From: Candidatus Accumulibacter sp. ACC003
GTDB taxonomy: Bacteria; Pseudomonadota; Gammaproteobacteria; Burkholderiales; Rhodocyclaceae
Direction of reading: 5' to 3'
Assembly: GCF_907163085.1 (NCBI RefSeq)
Contig: NZ_CAJQTX010000001.1
Span: 699,001-763,000, forward strand
Length of the DNA stretch: 64,000 nucleotides
Shown here: positions 7,890-16,896 of the stretch, piece after piece
Position numbering within the stretch: position 1 is the first letter of the stretch
How the letters are laid out: each line of letters starts with the position of its first letter
Made by a program: the position numbers and the translations under genes
The notes under the pieces: generated by a model
Told to the model about the DNA's origin: nothing
The model's input: only the letters and a program-made list of their open reading frames with translations
Database searches by the model: none

Positions 7890-9755
7890 GGTGGATTTGT
7901 CCTCTCAGGCAACGCACGGGCAATCAAGCAGTTAGTTCTTCCCCCTGGACATCTGCGCCGGAAGTCCGTATAAATGGCGCATGGAAAGCGTTCTTGGTGC
8001 ATTGCGTGTTCGCTTGGTGGGCAAGAGCGAAGAGGCTCGCTATCGGGAGTTGATGGCAGAGCATCACTACCTGGGCGACCTGGCGAAGATCGGGCACACG
8101 CTTTGGTACGTGGCCACCTACGGCGAAAAGTGGACGGCCCTGCTGAGTTTCTCTGCGGCGGCCTGGAAATGCGGCGTTCGTGACCGCTGGATCGGCTGGG
8201 ACTATCGGCATCAGTACGATCGCTTGGGCCTGGTCGCCAACAACAGTCGCTTTCTGATCCTTCCCGATTGGCATTACCCCAATCTCGGCTCCAAGGTGCT
8301 CTCGCTGTGCGAGCGACGGGTCGCCGAGGATTGGCAGGCGCATTTCGGGAAGCCGCTGTTACTGCTGGAGACCTTTGTGGACCCCTCGCGCTTCCAGGGG
8401 ACCGTCTATCGCGCCGCGAACTGGACGCCTCTGGGGCTGACGCAAGGCTTTCGCCGCACCCGAGAAGGCTACAGCGCCCACCCGACGTCGCCCAAAGTTG
8501 TCTTTGTTCGCCCCTTGCAGGCGGACGCTCGCGGCCAACTTTCCCGCTCGATACTCAACCCCCGCTATCGCACAGGAGCGCCCAGGATGATGCTCACCGC
8601 CGAACAGATGCGCACGCTTCCCGATTTCTTTGCCGGCATCGCCTACCCGCGGCGCGCGCAAGGAAGGCGTCACCCCCTTCCTGCCGTTCTGGCCATCGCC
8701 ACGGCGGCGGTCTTGTGCGGAATGCGGGGCTACAAAGCCATCGCCGGGTGGGCCAAAGACCTCACACCGAAAGCACGCGAGCGTTTCCGCTGTCGTCGCG
8801 AGAAGGGCGTTTACCGCGTACCCAGCGAGTTCATCATTCGTGACGTCCTGATCCGTGTCGATCCCATGGCGCTCGATCAAGCGTGTCAGCAGTGGAACAA
8901 GGCCTATGCTCAAGACGACCCCAGTCTGGCGGTCGACGGCAAGACCATGCGCAATGCCCATGACGAGCACGGTCAGCAAGCACACATCATGAGCGTGGTC
9001 GGGCATCAGACCGGCGTGTGTCACACCCAAAAAAAGTCGGCACCTTGCCCGTAAATGGCGGGGACGAGCTCAAGCAGACCAATGAAATCGGGATGTTCAT
9101 ACCCCTGCTCGATGCGATCGATATTCAGGGCAAGGACATCACCGCCGACGCGCTACTGACACAGCGCAAGCTGGCGACCTACCTGGTGGAGCGCAAGGCG
9201 CACTATCACTTCACGGTCAAAGGCAATCAGCCAACACTGCAAGCCGATATCGCGCTCCTCTTCCAGGATCGGAAGGGGGCAGACTTCGTGGCGGTTTCGC
9301 CACCTGACCATGGTCGGATCGAGACTCGGCGTATTTGGTGCAGCAATGCCCTCAACGCCTATCTCGACTTCCCGTATGTCGGCCAGGTGTTCTTGATCGA
9401 GCGCGAAGTGCTGCACAAGAAGAGCGGCAAGCGGACGCACGAAATCGCTCTCGGGATCACCAGTCGCCCTCCAGAACAGGCCAGCCCACAGCAAATCCTC
9501 GCCATCAATCGCGGCCATTGGTCGATAGAGAACCGCTGTCACTACGTCATCGACTGGAACTACGACGAGGACCGTAGCCGTATTCGGACTGGTTACGGAC
9601 CCGAGAACATGTCACGCCTGCGCCGCTTTGCCGTCGGAATCCTGCACCACTTCTCCGACGGCAAAACCAGCATTTCCGAAAAAATGCGCCACCTCAACCG
9701 CAACATCCGATTGGTCTTCGACTACCTGCGCATGACCAAAAATTCTACAGGCCAC
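7890..9755 (+). mobile_element. Nested element with DruA-like/ISAs1-type transposase (approximate ends)
   Basis: This foreign segment interrupts the fourth gene of the host transposon. A likely left end is CAGGGTGGATTTGTCC at about 7887-7902, and a partly matching inverted end, read from the minus strand as CCTGTAGAATTTTTGG, lies at about 9737-9752. The match is imperfect (shared GT.GA.TTT), and no clear target duplication is visible, so the ends are approximate. The only gene is the frameshifted transposase at 7981-9767, whose stop codon appears to use a few bases of the host element. Confidence 0.6.
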
Positions 9756-9767
9756 GTATCACCTTGA
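7981..9767 (+). CDS. DUF4338 (DruA-like) + ISAs1-type DDE transposase fusion, needs -1 frameshift
   Basis: The first frame (7981-9054) encodes a DUF4338 domain of the type found in DruA (about residues 1-205, with AEHHYLGDLAKIGHTLWYV and FVDPSRFQGTVYRAANW) followed directly by the N-terminal part of an H-repeat/ISAs1 transposase (PDFFAGIAYPRR…SLAVDGKTMRNA). The rest of the DDE domain (LKQTNEI…SIENRCHYVIDWNYDEDRSRI) lies in the -1 frame up to 9767. The frames overlap at A AAA AAG (9030-9036), so a -1 slip would give QKKVGTLPVNGG and a 595-residue protein. This is either programmed frameshifting, common in insertion sequences, or a disabling 1-nt deletion. DruA itself belongs to an anti-phage system, but here the context is transposition. 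Confidence 0.72.
9030..9036 (+). promoter_or_regulatory. Candidate -1 ribosomal frameshift heptamer A AAA AAG
   Basis: In the upstream frame the codons are CAA AAA AAG, so A AAA AAG is in the exact register required for tandem slippage. The upstream frame stops 16 nt after the site (TAA at 9052-9054). The downstream frame carries the conserved remainder of the transposase. Confidence 0.55.
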
Positions 9768-9949
9768 TCCCGGCACGAGAACAAATTTACCGTGGTACGA
9801 CCCCGAAGAGCCTTGGCGGTTGCCGCTGCTGCCGCCTCGGTAGGGCCTTCATCCCACGTTGCCGCCGGGATCACTCTTCCGGTTGCAGCATGGGACTCGG
9901 CCATCGTTTCAACCTCGAAAAGCTTGGGCCGAGGAGTCTGGATTAGGGC

Positions 9950-9960
9950 CGGACGTAACA
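9950..9960 (-). repeat. Terminal inverted repeat, right end
   Basis: CGGACGTAACA is the perfect complement of the left end at 4765-4775 and is followed by the target duplication GCGAC. Confidence 0.88.
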
Positions 9961-9965
9961 GCGAC
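9961..9965. repeat. Target-site duplication GCGAC, right
   Basis: Second copy of the 5-bp duplication also seen at 4760-4764. Confidence 0.9.
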
Positions 9966-10426
9966 GTAGGCCGAGCTGTAGCGATCGCCCTGGCCGGTGA
10001 TGGCGAGCAGCACATGATCGTCGCCGACTTCTTCTGCACCGGCACGCCCAGCTGCGTGACCGCCGACGGCAGCTGCGGCAAGGCCAGATTGACGCGGTTC
10101 TGGACTTGCACCTGCGCGATGTCGGGGTCGGTGTCGAGCGAGAAAAACACCGTCAGCAGCAGCTGCCCGGTTGCCGAACTGGTCGACGACACATAGAGCA
10201 TGTTGTCGACGCCGTTGATCTGCGCCTCGATCGGCGCGGCGCCCGAATCGGCCAGCGTTTTCGCGTCCGCTCCCGGATACGTCGCCTGCACGGTGACCTG
10301 CACCGGCGTGATCGACGGATACTGCTGCACCGGCAGCTGCGTCAGCGACAGCAGCCCGCCGATGACGATCAGCAGCGCGACGACGACCGCGAAGATCGGT
10401 CGTTCGACGAAGAAGCGCGAGAACAT
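9961..10426 (-). pseudogene. RND efflux pump (HAE1 family), N-terminal remnant
   Basis: This is the start of the same pump gene, from an ATG at 10426 (MFSRFFVERPIFAVVVAL, the standard AcrB-type N-terminus with TM1) through the periplasmic PN1 segment (VQNRVNLALPQLP…VQKKSATIM). Near 10012 one base is missing: restoring it gives the expected LLAITGQGDRYSSAYVA up to the transposon junction. The start lies 14 bp after the stop of the membrane-fusion protein gene. The remnant is broken both by this frameshift and by the insertion. Confidence 0.92.
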
Positions 10427-10439
10427 GTCGCGCGCCGGC

Positions 10440-11600
10440 TCAGTGGCTGCCGGTCGCCGCCGCCGGCGCAGCGGCCGCAGCGGACGACGCCTTGACGATT
10501 GCCGTGGCGTCGGGCGAGACCCGCAAGCCGCCGTCGACCACCAGTTGGTCGCCGGCGTGCAGGCCTTCGCTGATGAACCAGCTATCGCGGTACCAGTCGC
10601 CGACGACCACCGGCCGTAGCTCGATCTTGCTTTCCTGGTTGACCAGCCACACGAAGTGCCCCTGGCCGCTTTGCTGCACGGCACGTTGCGGCACCAGGAT
10701 CGCGGTGGGCCGCAGCGCGCCCTTCAACCGCGCTCGCACGTACTGGTTTGGGCGCAGCTGGCCCTGCGGATTGTCGACCGCGGCGCGAATCAGGAAGGTA
10801 GCCGTCTGGGCGTTGTACGAGGGGTCGGTGAACGTGATGTGGCCGGTGAAGGGATAGACGCTGCCGTCCACCTGCTCGATCTCGACGAGCATGTTGCGGT
10901 CCTTCGGCAACACCAGGCGGCCAGCCTTGATGTCGTTTTAGATGCGCTGGTACTCGTTCTCCGAGAGGCTGAAGTTGACCCACATCGACGACAGCACCGA
11001 GACCGTCGTCAGCTGGCTGTTCTGCGGACTGACGTAGCTGCCCTCGGCGACGGCGGCGTAGCTGGAAATGCCGTTCACCGGCGAACGGATGACGGTGTAC
11101 GACAGATCGAGCTTGGCCGAGTCGAGTTGTGCCTTCGACTGCGCCACCGCCGCTGCCGCTGCCGCCTGTTCGTACTGCCCCTCGGCGTTGTCGAGATCCT
11201 TTTGCGACAGCGCGTTGAGCTGCGCCAGCGGTCGCGTGCGCTTGAGGTTGGCCACCTGCAGCGACGCCTGGTTGCGCTGCATCGCCGCGGCGGCGGCGTC
11301 GACCCGCGCCTGGAAGGGTTTCGGGTCTATGCGGAACAGCACCTGGCTGGCCTTGACCAGCGAACCTTCCTTGTAAACGCGCTTGTCGAGGAAACCGGAA
11401 ACGCGCGCCTGGATGTTCACCGCCTGCGAGCTCTGGGTCTGTGCGACGTACTCGGCCGACACTGGCACGTCACTCGCCGCGACGGTGATCGTCGTCACCT
11501 CCAGCGGCGCCGGCGGCGGTTTCGCGGGCCGCTTGCCGCAGCCGGACAGCGCCACGGTGAAGCCAAGCGCGACGAGAATTGCCACGCGGCACACCGTCAA
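10440..11600 (-). pseudogene. RND efflux membrane-fusion protein (MexE/AcrA type) with internal stop
   Basis: The frame encodes a lipoprotein-type signal (VALGFTVALSGCGKRP), a lipoyl/coiled-coil hairpin (VNIQARVSGFLDKRVYKEG…AQLDSAKLDLSYTVIRSPVNG) and the beta-barrel and membrane-proximal parts to SSAAAAAPAAATGSH. A TAA at 10938-10940 splits it in one frame; homologues have a sense codon in NEYQRI-x-NDIKAGRL. The start is uncertain: no ATG lies near the signal, and TTG at 11600 or a GTG slightly downstream are options. It is the first gene of the decayed MFP-pump-OMF operon. The 166-residue N-terminal product would lack its barrel. Confidence 0.88.
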
Positions 11601-11925
11601 ATGTCGGGTTGGCGGCGCGTCCTGCCCAGTGCGAGCGCTGGCTAGAGCGCCAGGAAGAGCGGCGGCGGCAACTCCCGCAGGTGTGGCGCCGCGGCAAGGA
11701 ATGCCGACGACGCCAACGGCAGCTTTTCGCAAGCAAGCGCGCGAAGGGTCTGCAGCCCATGAGCGGGTCTTCAATCCTTGCATGGCGTTTCCTGGCAGCG
11801 CTTGATCGGGCCGCGATCAAGCACATCGGTCAGCTGGTCCGCACCGTCAATCGCCGATTGCGCTTCACGACAATGAAGGCCATCAGCGAGCGACCGCGAC
11901 AGCAAATCAGCTTGGCACGGCGCCT
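11601..11925. other. Intergenic, no gene recognised
   Basis: About 325 bp between the broken membrane-fusion gene and the yhcB-like gene. Open frames pass through on both strands but have no family resemblance, no ribosome site and arginine-rich shadow composition. Nothing else is identifiable. Confidence 0.6.
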
Positions 11926-12561
11926 TTACGCGGGTGGCGTGGTGTTCCCTGCGGCGGGTTTCTGTCCCGCGGGCGAGGGCGTTTCCTCGCCGCCTGGCGT
12001 GCTTTGCCCTGAAGAGCCGTCGGAGTTGAGCTTGTCGGCGTCTGGCGTCGCGGCATCGTCGTTGGCGGTGCTACTCGTACTCGCCGCGTCCGGATCGACC
12101 GCGACCTTGCGGGTGTCTCCTTCGCTGGCCGCCGCCGATGGCTGCGACTCGGCCGCATCGACCTTGTCGGCGAGCGGCGCGCCGGCCTCGGCAAGGGCCG
12201 CCGAGACTTTGTCCGTGGTAGCGGCTTGATCGGCACTGTTCAGCAGCAGCCCGGACACCCGATCACGCAACAATTGGCGGGCGCTACCGTTGGCAAGTTG
12301 CTCGGATCCCGATGAAAGATGTTCGAAGAGGTCCTTGTACGTGCCAGCCATCGAGGCGACGAGGCTTGCCGTTTTTTCAAAGTGCGCCTCGACTTCATGC
12401 TTGTAGCCAGAAACCTCTTCCTTCTGGCGCAGAACCTCTGCCTCAAGCGCTTCGACGCGTTTGTTGGCGCCGCCGACCCTGCTGCGGCCCAGGAAAAACC
12501 CGATCACCGCGGCGGCAAGTACCGCCGCTGCAACGACAAGCCGCAAAGTCTCTTCATTCAT
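11926..12561 (-). CDS. yhcB: YhcB/ZapG family inner-membrane protein (DUF1043)
   Basis: A 211-residue protein with one N-terminal membrane helix (VVAAAVLAAAVIGFFLG), a coiled coil (RVEALEAEVLRQKEEVSGYKHEVEAHFEKTASLVASM) that holds the family's Y-x-x-x-V-x-x-HF-x-x-TA signature, then a long disordered Ser/Ala/Asp/Pro tail from about residue 125. In Enterobacteria YhcB (ZapG) links envelope growth to division. The tail is longer than in E. coli (132 aa) and acidic. It stands alone in reverse orientation downstream of uvrB with an unremarkable 340-bp gap. Confidence 0.82.
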   Translation of the reverse strand: MNEETLRLVVAAAVLAAAVIGFFLGRSRVGGANKRVEALEAEVLRQKEEVSGYKHEVEAHFEKTASLVASMAGTYKDLFEHLSSGSEQLANGSARQLLRDRVSGLLLNSADQAATTDKVSAALAEAGAPLADKVDAAESQPSAAASEGDTRKVAVDPDAASTSSTANDDAATPDADKLNSDGSSGQSTPGGEETPSPAGQKPAAGNTTPPA

Positions 12562-12904
12562 GCCAAGCCCTTTCGTAAAATGGCAGCGCTTTGCCGCGGC
12601 TGCCGTGCCGAATCAATTTTCGACGTTCGAAACGCCATGCCGCAAGCCACCGGGACCGGGCTTTCGTCGGGCGCATCACGCGCCTGGCCGAGCACCCGCT
12701 GCGAGGCCAGTCAGCGGCCTTGTGATTCGGCTGAGTGGCCGATAACCCAAGGTGGCTGCAAGCATGGTAACACCAGGGCGCGAAAATCGAGCGCGATCGC
12801 CGATTCCGGGTGATCGACGGCGGCTGGCAATTTGCCCCCGGCCGCCGCCAAAAGCCCTGCCAATCGCCTGGCCGCGACGCCGCGTCGAGGATGAGGCAAG
12901 GACC
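12562..12904. other. Intergenic region downstream of uvrB, nothing recognised
   Basis: About 340 bp between the yhcB-like gene and uvrB on the same strand. No RNA gene, terminator with a U-tract or repeat was found; it should contain the yhcB-like promoter. Confidence 0.6.
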
Positions 12905-14983
12905 CTACGGCGTGTCGATATTGGCGTGTTCGCCGCTGATTCCGAAGACTTGTTGGCGAAGCTGGAAGATCTCGTCGCGGGCGGCGGCGGCTTTCTCGAA
13001 CTCGAGGTTCCTGGCGTACTCGAGCATCTCCTTTTCCAGACGCTTGATCGTCCGCGCCAGCTGCTTCTCGCTCATGGCCTCGTAGGTGGCGTGCTGCTCG
13101 GCGGCCTTGAGCTCGCGCCGTGCTTCGTCGACGTCATAGACGCCGTCGATGATGTCGGTGATTCGCTTGCTGACGCCCTTAGGGACGATGCCATGCGCTT
13201 CGTTGAAAGCCAGCTGCTTGAGCCGCCGCCTTTCGGTTTCGGCGATCGCCCGGCTCATCGAGCCGGTAACCCGATCGGCGTAGAGAATGGCGGTGCCGTT
13301 GAGGTGCCGGGAGGCTCGTCCAATGGTCTGGATCAGCGAGCGCTCCGAGCGCAGAAAGCCTTCCTTGTCGGCGTCCAGAATCGCCACCAGCGAGACTTCG
13401 GGGATGTCCAGGCCTTCACGCAGCAGGTTGATGCCGACCAGGACGTCGAAGCGGCCGAGGCGCAGGTCGCGAATGATCTCGACGCGTTCGACGGTGTCGA
13501 TGTCCGAATGCAGGTAGCGCACGCGCACCTCGTGTTCGCCCAGGTACTCGGTCAGGTCTTCGGACATGCGCTTGGTCAGCGTCGTTACCAGCACGCGCTC
13601 GCCGAGGGCGACACGCAGCCGGATCTCCGACAGCAGGTCGTCGATCTGCGTCGACGCCGGGCGGACGATCAGCACCGGGTCGATCAGGCCGGTCGGGCGG
13701 ACGACCTGCTCGACGACCTGAGCCTGGTGCGTCCGTTCGTATTCGGCCGGTGTCGCCGAAACAAAAATCGTCTGCCGTAGCAGGGCCTCGTATTCCTCGA
13801 ACTTCAGCGGCCGGTTGTCGAGCGCCGACACCAGCCGGAAACCGTAGTTGACCAGGTTTTCCTTGCGCGATCGGTCGCCCTTGTACATGCCGCCGACCTG
13901 TGGAATCGAGACGTGCGATTCGTCGATGAACATCAGCGCGTCGGCCGGCAGATAGTCGATCAGCGTCGGCGGCGGCTGGCCCGGCTGGCGCCCCGAGAAG
14001 TGCCGCGAGTAGTTCTCGATGCCCTTGCAGAAGCCGAGCTGGTCGAGCATTTCGAGGTCGAAACGCGTGCGCTGCTCGATCCGCTGCGCCTCGACCAGCC
14101 GACCTTCGGCGTGGAAGAAGGCGGTGCGCTCGGTCAGCTCGCGCTTGATCGCTTCGGCCGCGCGCAGCACGGTCTCGCGCGGCGTCACGTAATGCGACGA
14201 CGGAAAGACCGTGAAGCGCCGCAGCTGGCCCTGCAGGTGACCGGTCAGCGGATCAAACAGCTGCAGGCCTTCGATTTCGTCGTCGAACAGCGAGATGCGG
14301 ATCGCCTGTTCGGCGTGTTCGGCGGGGAAGACGTCGACGACGTCGCCGCGAACGCGAAAAGTACCGCGACGAAAGTCGATCTCGTTGCGCTCGTACTGCA
14401 TGTCCACCAGGCGCTTGATGACCTCGCGCTGGTCGATCCGGTCGCCGACGCGCATCGTCAGGATCATCTTGTGATACGCGTCGCGGTCGCCGATACCGTA
14501 GATGCACGAAACCGTCGCGACAATCACGCAATCACGCCGTTCGAGCAGGCTCTTGGTCGCCGACAGACGCATCTGCTCGATGTGTTCGTTGATCGCCGAG
14601 TCCTTCTCGATGAACAGGTCGCGCGCCGGCACGTAGGCCTCGGGCTGATAGTAGTCGTAGTAGGAAACGAAATACTCGACGGCGTTCTCGGGAAAGAACT
14701 CGCGGAACTCGGCATAGAGTTGCGCGGCGAGCGTCTTGTTCGGCGCCAGCACCAGCGCCGGCCGGCCACTGCGGGCGATGACGTTGGCCATGGTGTAGGT
14801 CTTGCCCGAGCCGGTGACGCCAAGCAGCGTCTGGAACGACAGCCCGTCGAGCAGCCCCGCCAGCAGCTTGTCGATCGCCGCCGGCTGGTCACCGGCGGGA
14901 AGGAAGGGCTGATGGAGGTGAAACGGGCTGCCGGCAAAGCTCACGGAAGGCTTCTTTTCGGACGGTCGGGCGGTATCTGACAT
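12905..14983 (-). CDS. uvrB: Excinuclease ABC subunit B
   Basis: A 692-residue UvrB, the DNA-damage verification helicase-like subunit of nucleotide excision repair. Visible features: Walker A GVTGSGKT (about 55-62), the beta-hairpin [12 protein letters not shown] (about 108-120) that clamps damaged [11 protein letters not shown] (Walker B), helicase motifs in the second half ([33 protein letters not shown] in part), and the C-terminal UVR motif ([19 protein letters not shown]) that contacts UvrC. The length is normal. Transcribed divergently from the aminotransferase gene, about 108 bp away. Confidence 0.98.
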   Translation of the reverse strand: MSDTARPSEKKPSVSFAGSPFHLHQPFLPAGDQPAAIDKLLAGLLDGLSFQTLLGVTGSGKTYTMANVIARSGRPALVLAPNKTLAAQLYAEFREFFPENAVEYFVSYYDYYQPEAYVPARDLFIEKDSAINEHIEQMRLSATKSLLERRDCVIVATVSCIYGIGDRDAYHKMILTMRVGDRIDQREVIKRLVDMQYERNEIDFRRGTFRVRGDVVDVFPAEHAEQAIRISLFDDEIEGLQLFDPLTGHLQGQLRRFTVFPSSHYVTPRETVLRAAEAIKRELTERTAFFHAEGRLVEAQRIEQRTRFDLEMLDQLGFCKGIENYSRHFSGRQPGQPPPTLIDYLPADALMFIDESHVSIPQVGGMYKGDRSRKENLVNYGFRLVSALDNRPLKFEEYEALLRQTIFVSATPAEYERTHQAQVVEQVVRPTGLIDPVLIVRPASTQIDDLLSEIRLRVALGERVLVTTLTKRMSEDLTEYLGEHEVRVRYLHSDIDTVERVEIIRDLRLGRFDVLVGINLLREGLDIPEVSLVAILDADKEGFLRSERSLIQTIGRASRHLNGTAILYADRVTGSMSRAIAETERRRLKQLAFNEAHGIVPKGVSKRITDIIDGVYDVDEARRELKAAEQHATYEAMSEKQLARTIKRLEKEMLEYARNLEFEKAAAARDEIFQLRQQVFGISGEHANIDTP

Positions 14984-15091
14984 GCTAGAATTTTACGTTG
15001 TTTCCAGGCGGGCCGTCGCCGTGCTCGATCGCCGAAGGCTTTGTCCGGGGACATCACCGTGTTGCACTTCCGCCCACTTTAGGAAAGATCA

Positions 15092-16294
15092 ATGACCGCT
15101 TCAATCTTCGCCGCCGTTGCCATGGCTCCCCGTGACCCGATCCTCGGTCTCACCGAGTCGTTCAACGCTGACACACGTTCCAGCAAGGTCAACCTCGGCG
15201 TCGGTGTGTACTTCGACGACAACGGCAAGATTCCGCTGTTGGGGCCAGTCAAGCTCGCCGAAAAAGCCCGCCTGGAAGCGATGCCGGCGCGTGGTTACCA
15301 GCCGATCGACGGTCTTGCCAGCTACAACCAGGGCGTCCAGAAGCTGTTGTTCGGAAGCGAGTCGGCGCTGCTCGAAGCCGGCCGGGTGGTCACCATCGAG
15401 GCCCTCGGTGGCACCGGTGCGCTCAAGGTCGGCGCCGATTACCTGCGGCGTCTGTTGCCCGACGCCAAGGTTTATATCAGCGATCCGAGTTGGGAGAACC
15501 ACCGCGCGCTGTTCGAGTTTGCCGGCTTCGAAGTCGAGTCTTATCCCTACTACGATGCCGTCAGCCGCGGCGTCGATTTCGACGCCATGAACGACGGGCT
15601 GAACGCCTTGCCGGCGGGGTCGATCGTCGTCCTGCACGCGTGTTGCCATAACCCAACCGGCGCCGACCTCAATGGCGCGCAGTGGCAACAGCTGATCGAC
15701 ACCATCGGTGCGCGCGGCCTGGTACCGTTCATCGACATCGCCTATCAGGGTTTTGCCGACGGCATCGCTGAAGACGCGCAGCTACTGCAGTTGTTTGTCG
15801 CCTCGGGCCTGCAGTTTTTGATTGCCAGTTCGTTCTCCAAATCGTTCTCGCTATACGGCGAACGCGTTGGCGCGTTGTCGGTGGTCGCCGCCAGCAAGGA
15901 CGAAGCGGCACGCGTGCTGTCGCAGATCAAGCGCGTCATCCGGGCCAATTACTCCAGTCCGCCGACGCATGGTGGTGCGGTCGTCGCGGCCGTGCTGGCC
16001 AGTCCGGAACTGCGCCAGATGTGGGAAGGCGAGCTCGGTGAGATGCGCCAACGCATTCTCGCCATGCGCGTCAGCCTGGTCGACAAGCTGCAGGGCAGGG
16101 GCTTTGGCACCGACTTTTCCTTTGTCACCCGCCAGCGCGGCATGTTCTCCTACACCGGGCTGAGTGTCGAACAGGTCGACCGCCTGCGCGACGAGTTTGC
16201 CATCTACGCGGTGGGCACCGGCCGGATCTGCCTGGCGGCGCTGAATACCAGGAACATCGACTACGTAGCCGACGCCATCGCCGCGGTTATCTAA
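15092..16294 (+). CDS. Aromatic amino acid / aspartate aminotransferase (class I, TyrB/AspC type)
   Basis: A 400-residue PLP enzyme that transfers amino groups between aspartate or aromatic amino acids and 2-oxoglutarate. Features: NLGVGVYFDDNG at the N-terminus, HACCHNPTG (about 182-190) which binds cofactor, D215 in PFIDIAYQG, the Schiff-base Lys250 in SSFSKSFSLYGERVG, and the carboxylate-binding Arg region near the C-terminus (GTGRICLAALN). The start follows TTAGGAAAGATCA, a good ribosome site. Substrate preference between aspartate and aromatic acids cannot be decided from sequence alone. A strong terminator follows. Confidence 0.93.
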   Translation: MTASIFAAVAMAPRDPILGLTESFNADTRSSKVNLGVGVYFDDNGKIPLLGPVKLAEKARLEAMPARGYQPIDGLASYNQGVQKLLFGSESALLEAGRVVTIEALGGTGALKVGADYLRRLLPDAKVYISDPSWENHRALFEFAGFEVESYPYYDAVSRGVDFDAMNDGLNALPAGSIVVLHACCHNPTGADLNGAQWQQLIDTIGARGLVPFIDIAYQGFADGIAEDAQLLQLFVASGLQFLIASSFSKSFSLYGERVGALSVVAASKDEAARVLSQIKRVIRANYSSPPTHGGAVVAAVLASPELRQMWEGELGEMRQRILAMRVSLVDKLQGRGFGTDFSFVTRQRGMFSYTGLSVEQVDRLRDEFAIYAVGTGRICLAALNTRNIDYVADAIAAVI

Positions 16295-16314
16295 CGGCTT
16301 GCGCAAGCGGCACG

Positions 16315-16341
16315 AAAACGCCGGCCCTGGGCCGGCGTTTT
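16315..16341 (+). terminator. Rho-independent terminator after aminotransferase gene
   Basis: AAAACGCCGGCCC TG GGGCCGGCGTTTT-type stem: perfect inverted repeat of AAAACGCCGGCC around a short loop, ending in TTTT, 20 bp after the stop codon. Confidence 0.9.
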
Positions 16342-16389
16342 CGTTAGCGCGGCAAGGTTTCGGCGCCGCCGAGCTGGCCGCGGCCGCCG

Positions 16390-16510
16390 CATCAGCAACG
16401 CCAGGAGCAAGATCTCTGGACTGCCACGTCGGCTGCGCCGCCTCGCAATGACGGGACGTGGGCCAGGCGCAGCGCCAGGAAGGCGCTGGCGCTTCGCGGC
16501 CTCGAATGTT
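16390..16510. repeat. Long direct repeat, copy 1
   Basis: About 120 bp starting near GCCAGGAGCAAGATCTCTGG and ending near GGCGCTTCGCGGCCTCG; it recurs with about 90% identity at 16727-16846. It contains one REP-like unit (16415-16453). Non-coding. Confidence 0.8.
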
Positions 16511-16653
16511 CGATACAGCGTGCCACACGACACCCGGCCATCGGCCCGAACTCTTGGCGATGAGCTTGCAGGCGCAGCACGTCCAGGTGCACGAAACCAG
16601 CCACCGCATCCGACCAGCTGCGGACGCTCGCCAAAGGCGACACGCACTCACGC

Positions 16654-16785
16654 CGTCATTGCGAGGAGGCAAAGCCGACGCGGCAATCCAGCTCCACCGT
16701 CTGACTGCTTCACGGCCGACGCATCACCAAGGCCAGGAGCAAGATCTCTGGATTGCCACGTCGGCTGCGCCTCCTCGCCATGACG
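16654..16785. repeat. REP-like inverted repeat pair (large hairpin)
   Basis: The arm 16654-16691 (CGTCATTGCGAGGAGGCAAA… to …GCGGCAATCCAG) is the near-perfect complement of 16748-16785 (CTGGATTGCC… to …GCCATGACG). The arms are about 38 bp and the loop about 56 bp. A third unit at 16415-16453 is in the same orientation as the second arm. The unit resembles the CGTCATTGCGAG…GCAATCC interspersed repeats common in many proteobacterial genomes. Likely a REP/BIME-type non-autonomous element; multi-copy status can only be tested on the whole genome. Confidence 0.75.
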
Positions 16786-16846
16786 CGGCGCGGGCCAGGC
16801 GCCGCGCCAGGAAGGCCCTGGCGCTTCGCGGCCTCGTATGTTCTGG
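16727..16846. repeat. Long direct repeat, copy 2
   Basis: Second copy of the 120-bp repeat of 16390-16510, containing the REP unit 16748-16785. The copies are about 335 bp apart. Confidence 0.8.
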
Positions 16847-16896
16847 CCACGTATGTTCGGGTGAGCACTGCGTCCCCTGCCGGGTGCAGCACTACC

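Larger units (their letters stand above)
7725..9843 (+). pseudogene. Fourth transposon gene, split by nested insertion
   Basis: The gene starts by ATGA overlap with the ATPase gene and reads MKRRSAEPLFPDG… to …RQMNLYDPQ, then becomes foreign sequence and stops at 7973. Downstream of the nested element, from about 9754, an open frame reads …TNLPWYDPEEPWRLPLLPPR and stops at 9841-9843. Its proline and tryptophan-rich tail fits as the missing C-terminus of the same small protein (about 80-90 residues originally). The interruption is therefore a real insertion and not a cargo gene placed at the end. The role of the small protein is unknown. Confidence 0.65.
4765..9960 (+). mobile_element. Tn552/Tn5053-like transposon, complete right copy with nested insertion
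   Basis: The element is bounded by inverted ends TGTTACGTCCG at 4765-4775 and its complement at 9950-9960, and by 5-bp direct repeats GCGAC outside. It carries four genes in one direction: a DUF6431-like protein, an rve transposase, an ExeA/TniB-like AAA ATPase, and a short fourth gene. The fourth is interrupted by a second transposable element (about 7890-9755). The gene set and the 5-bp duplication place it with transposons that use an rve transposase together with an AAA regulator for target choice. It lies inside the RND pump gene. Confidence 0.9.

Noticed and set aside
1-9960. Composite transposon made of the two inverted copies
   Set aside because: The right copy has its own GCGAC target duplication within the pump gene, so it inserted independently; pump sequence continues across it.
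11579-12229. Plus-strand frame resembling a transposase fragment
   Set aside because: Arginine/glutamine-rich without DDE motifs; it overlaps the yhcB-like gene antisense and has no family match by eye.
12752-14980. Long plus-strand open frames opposite uvrB, and similar frames opposite ftsK, bio genes and the GGDEF-EAL gene
   Set aside because: High GC content leaves antisense frames open; none has family resemblance or a ribosome site.
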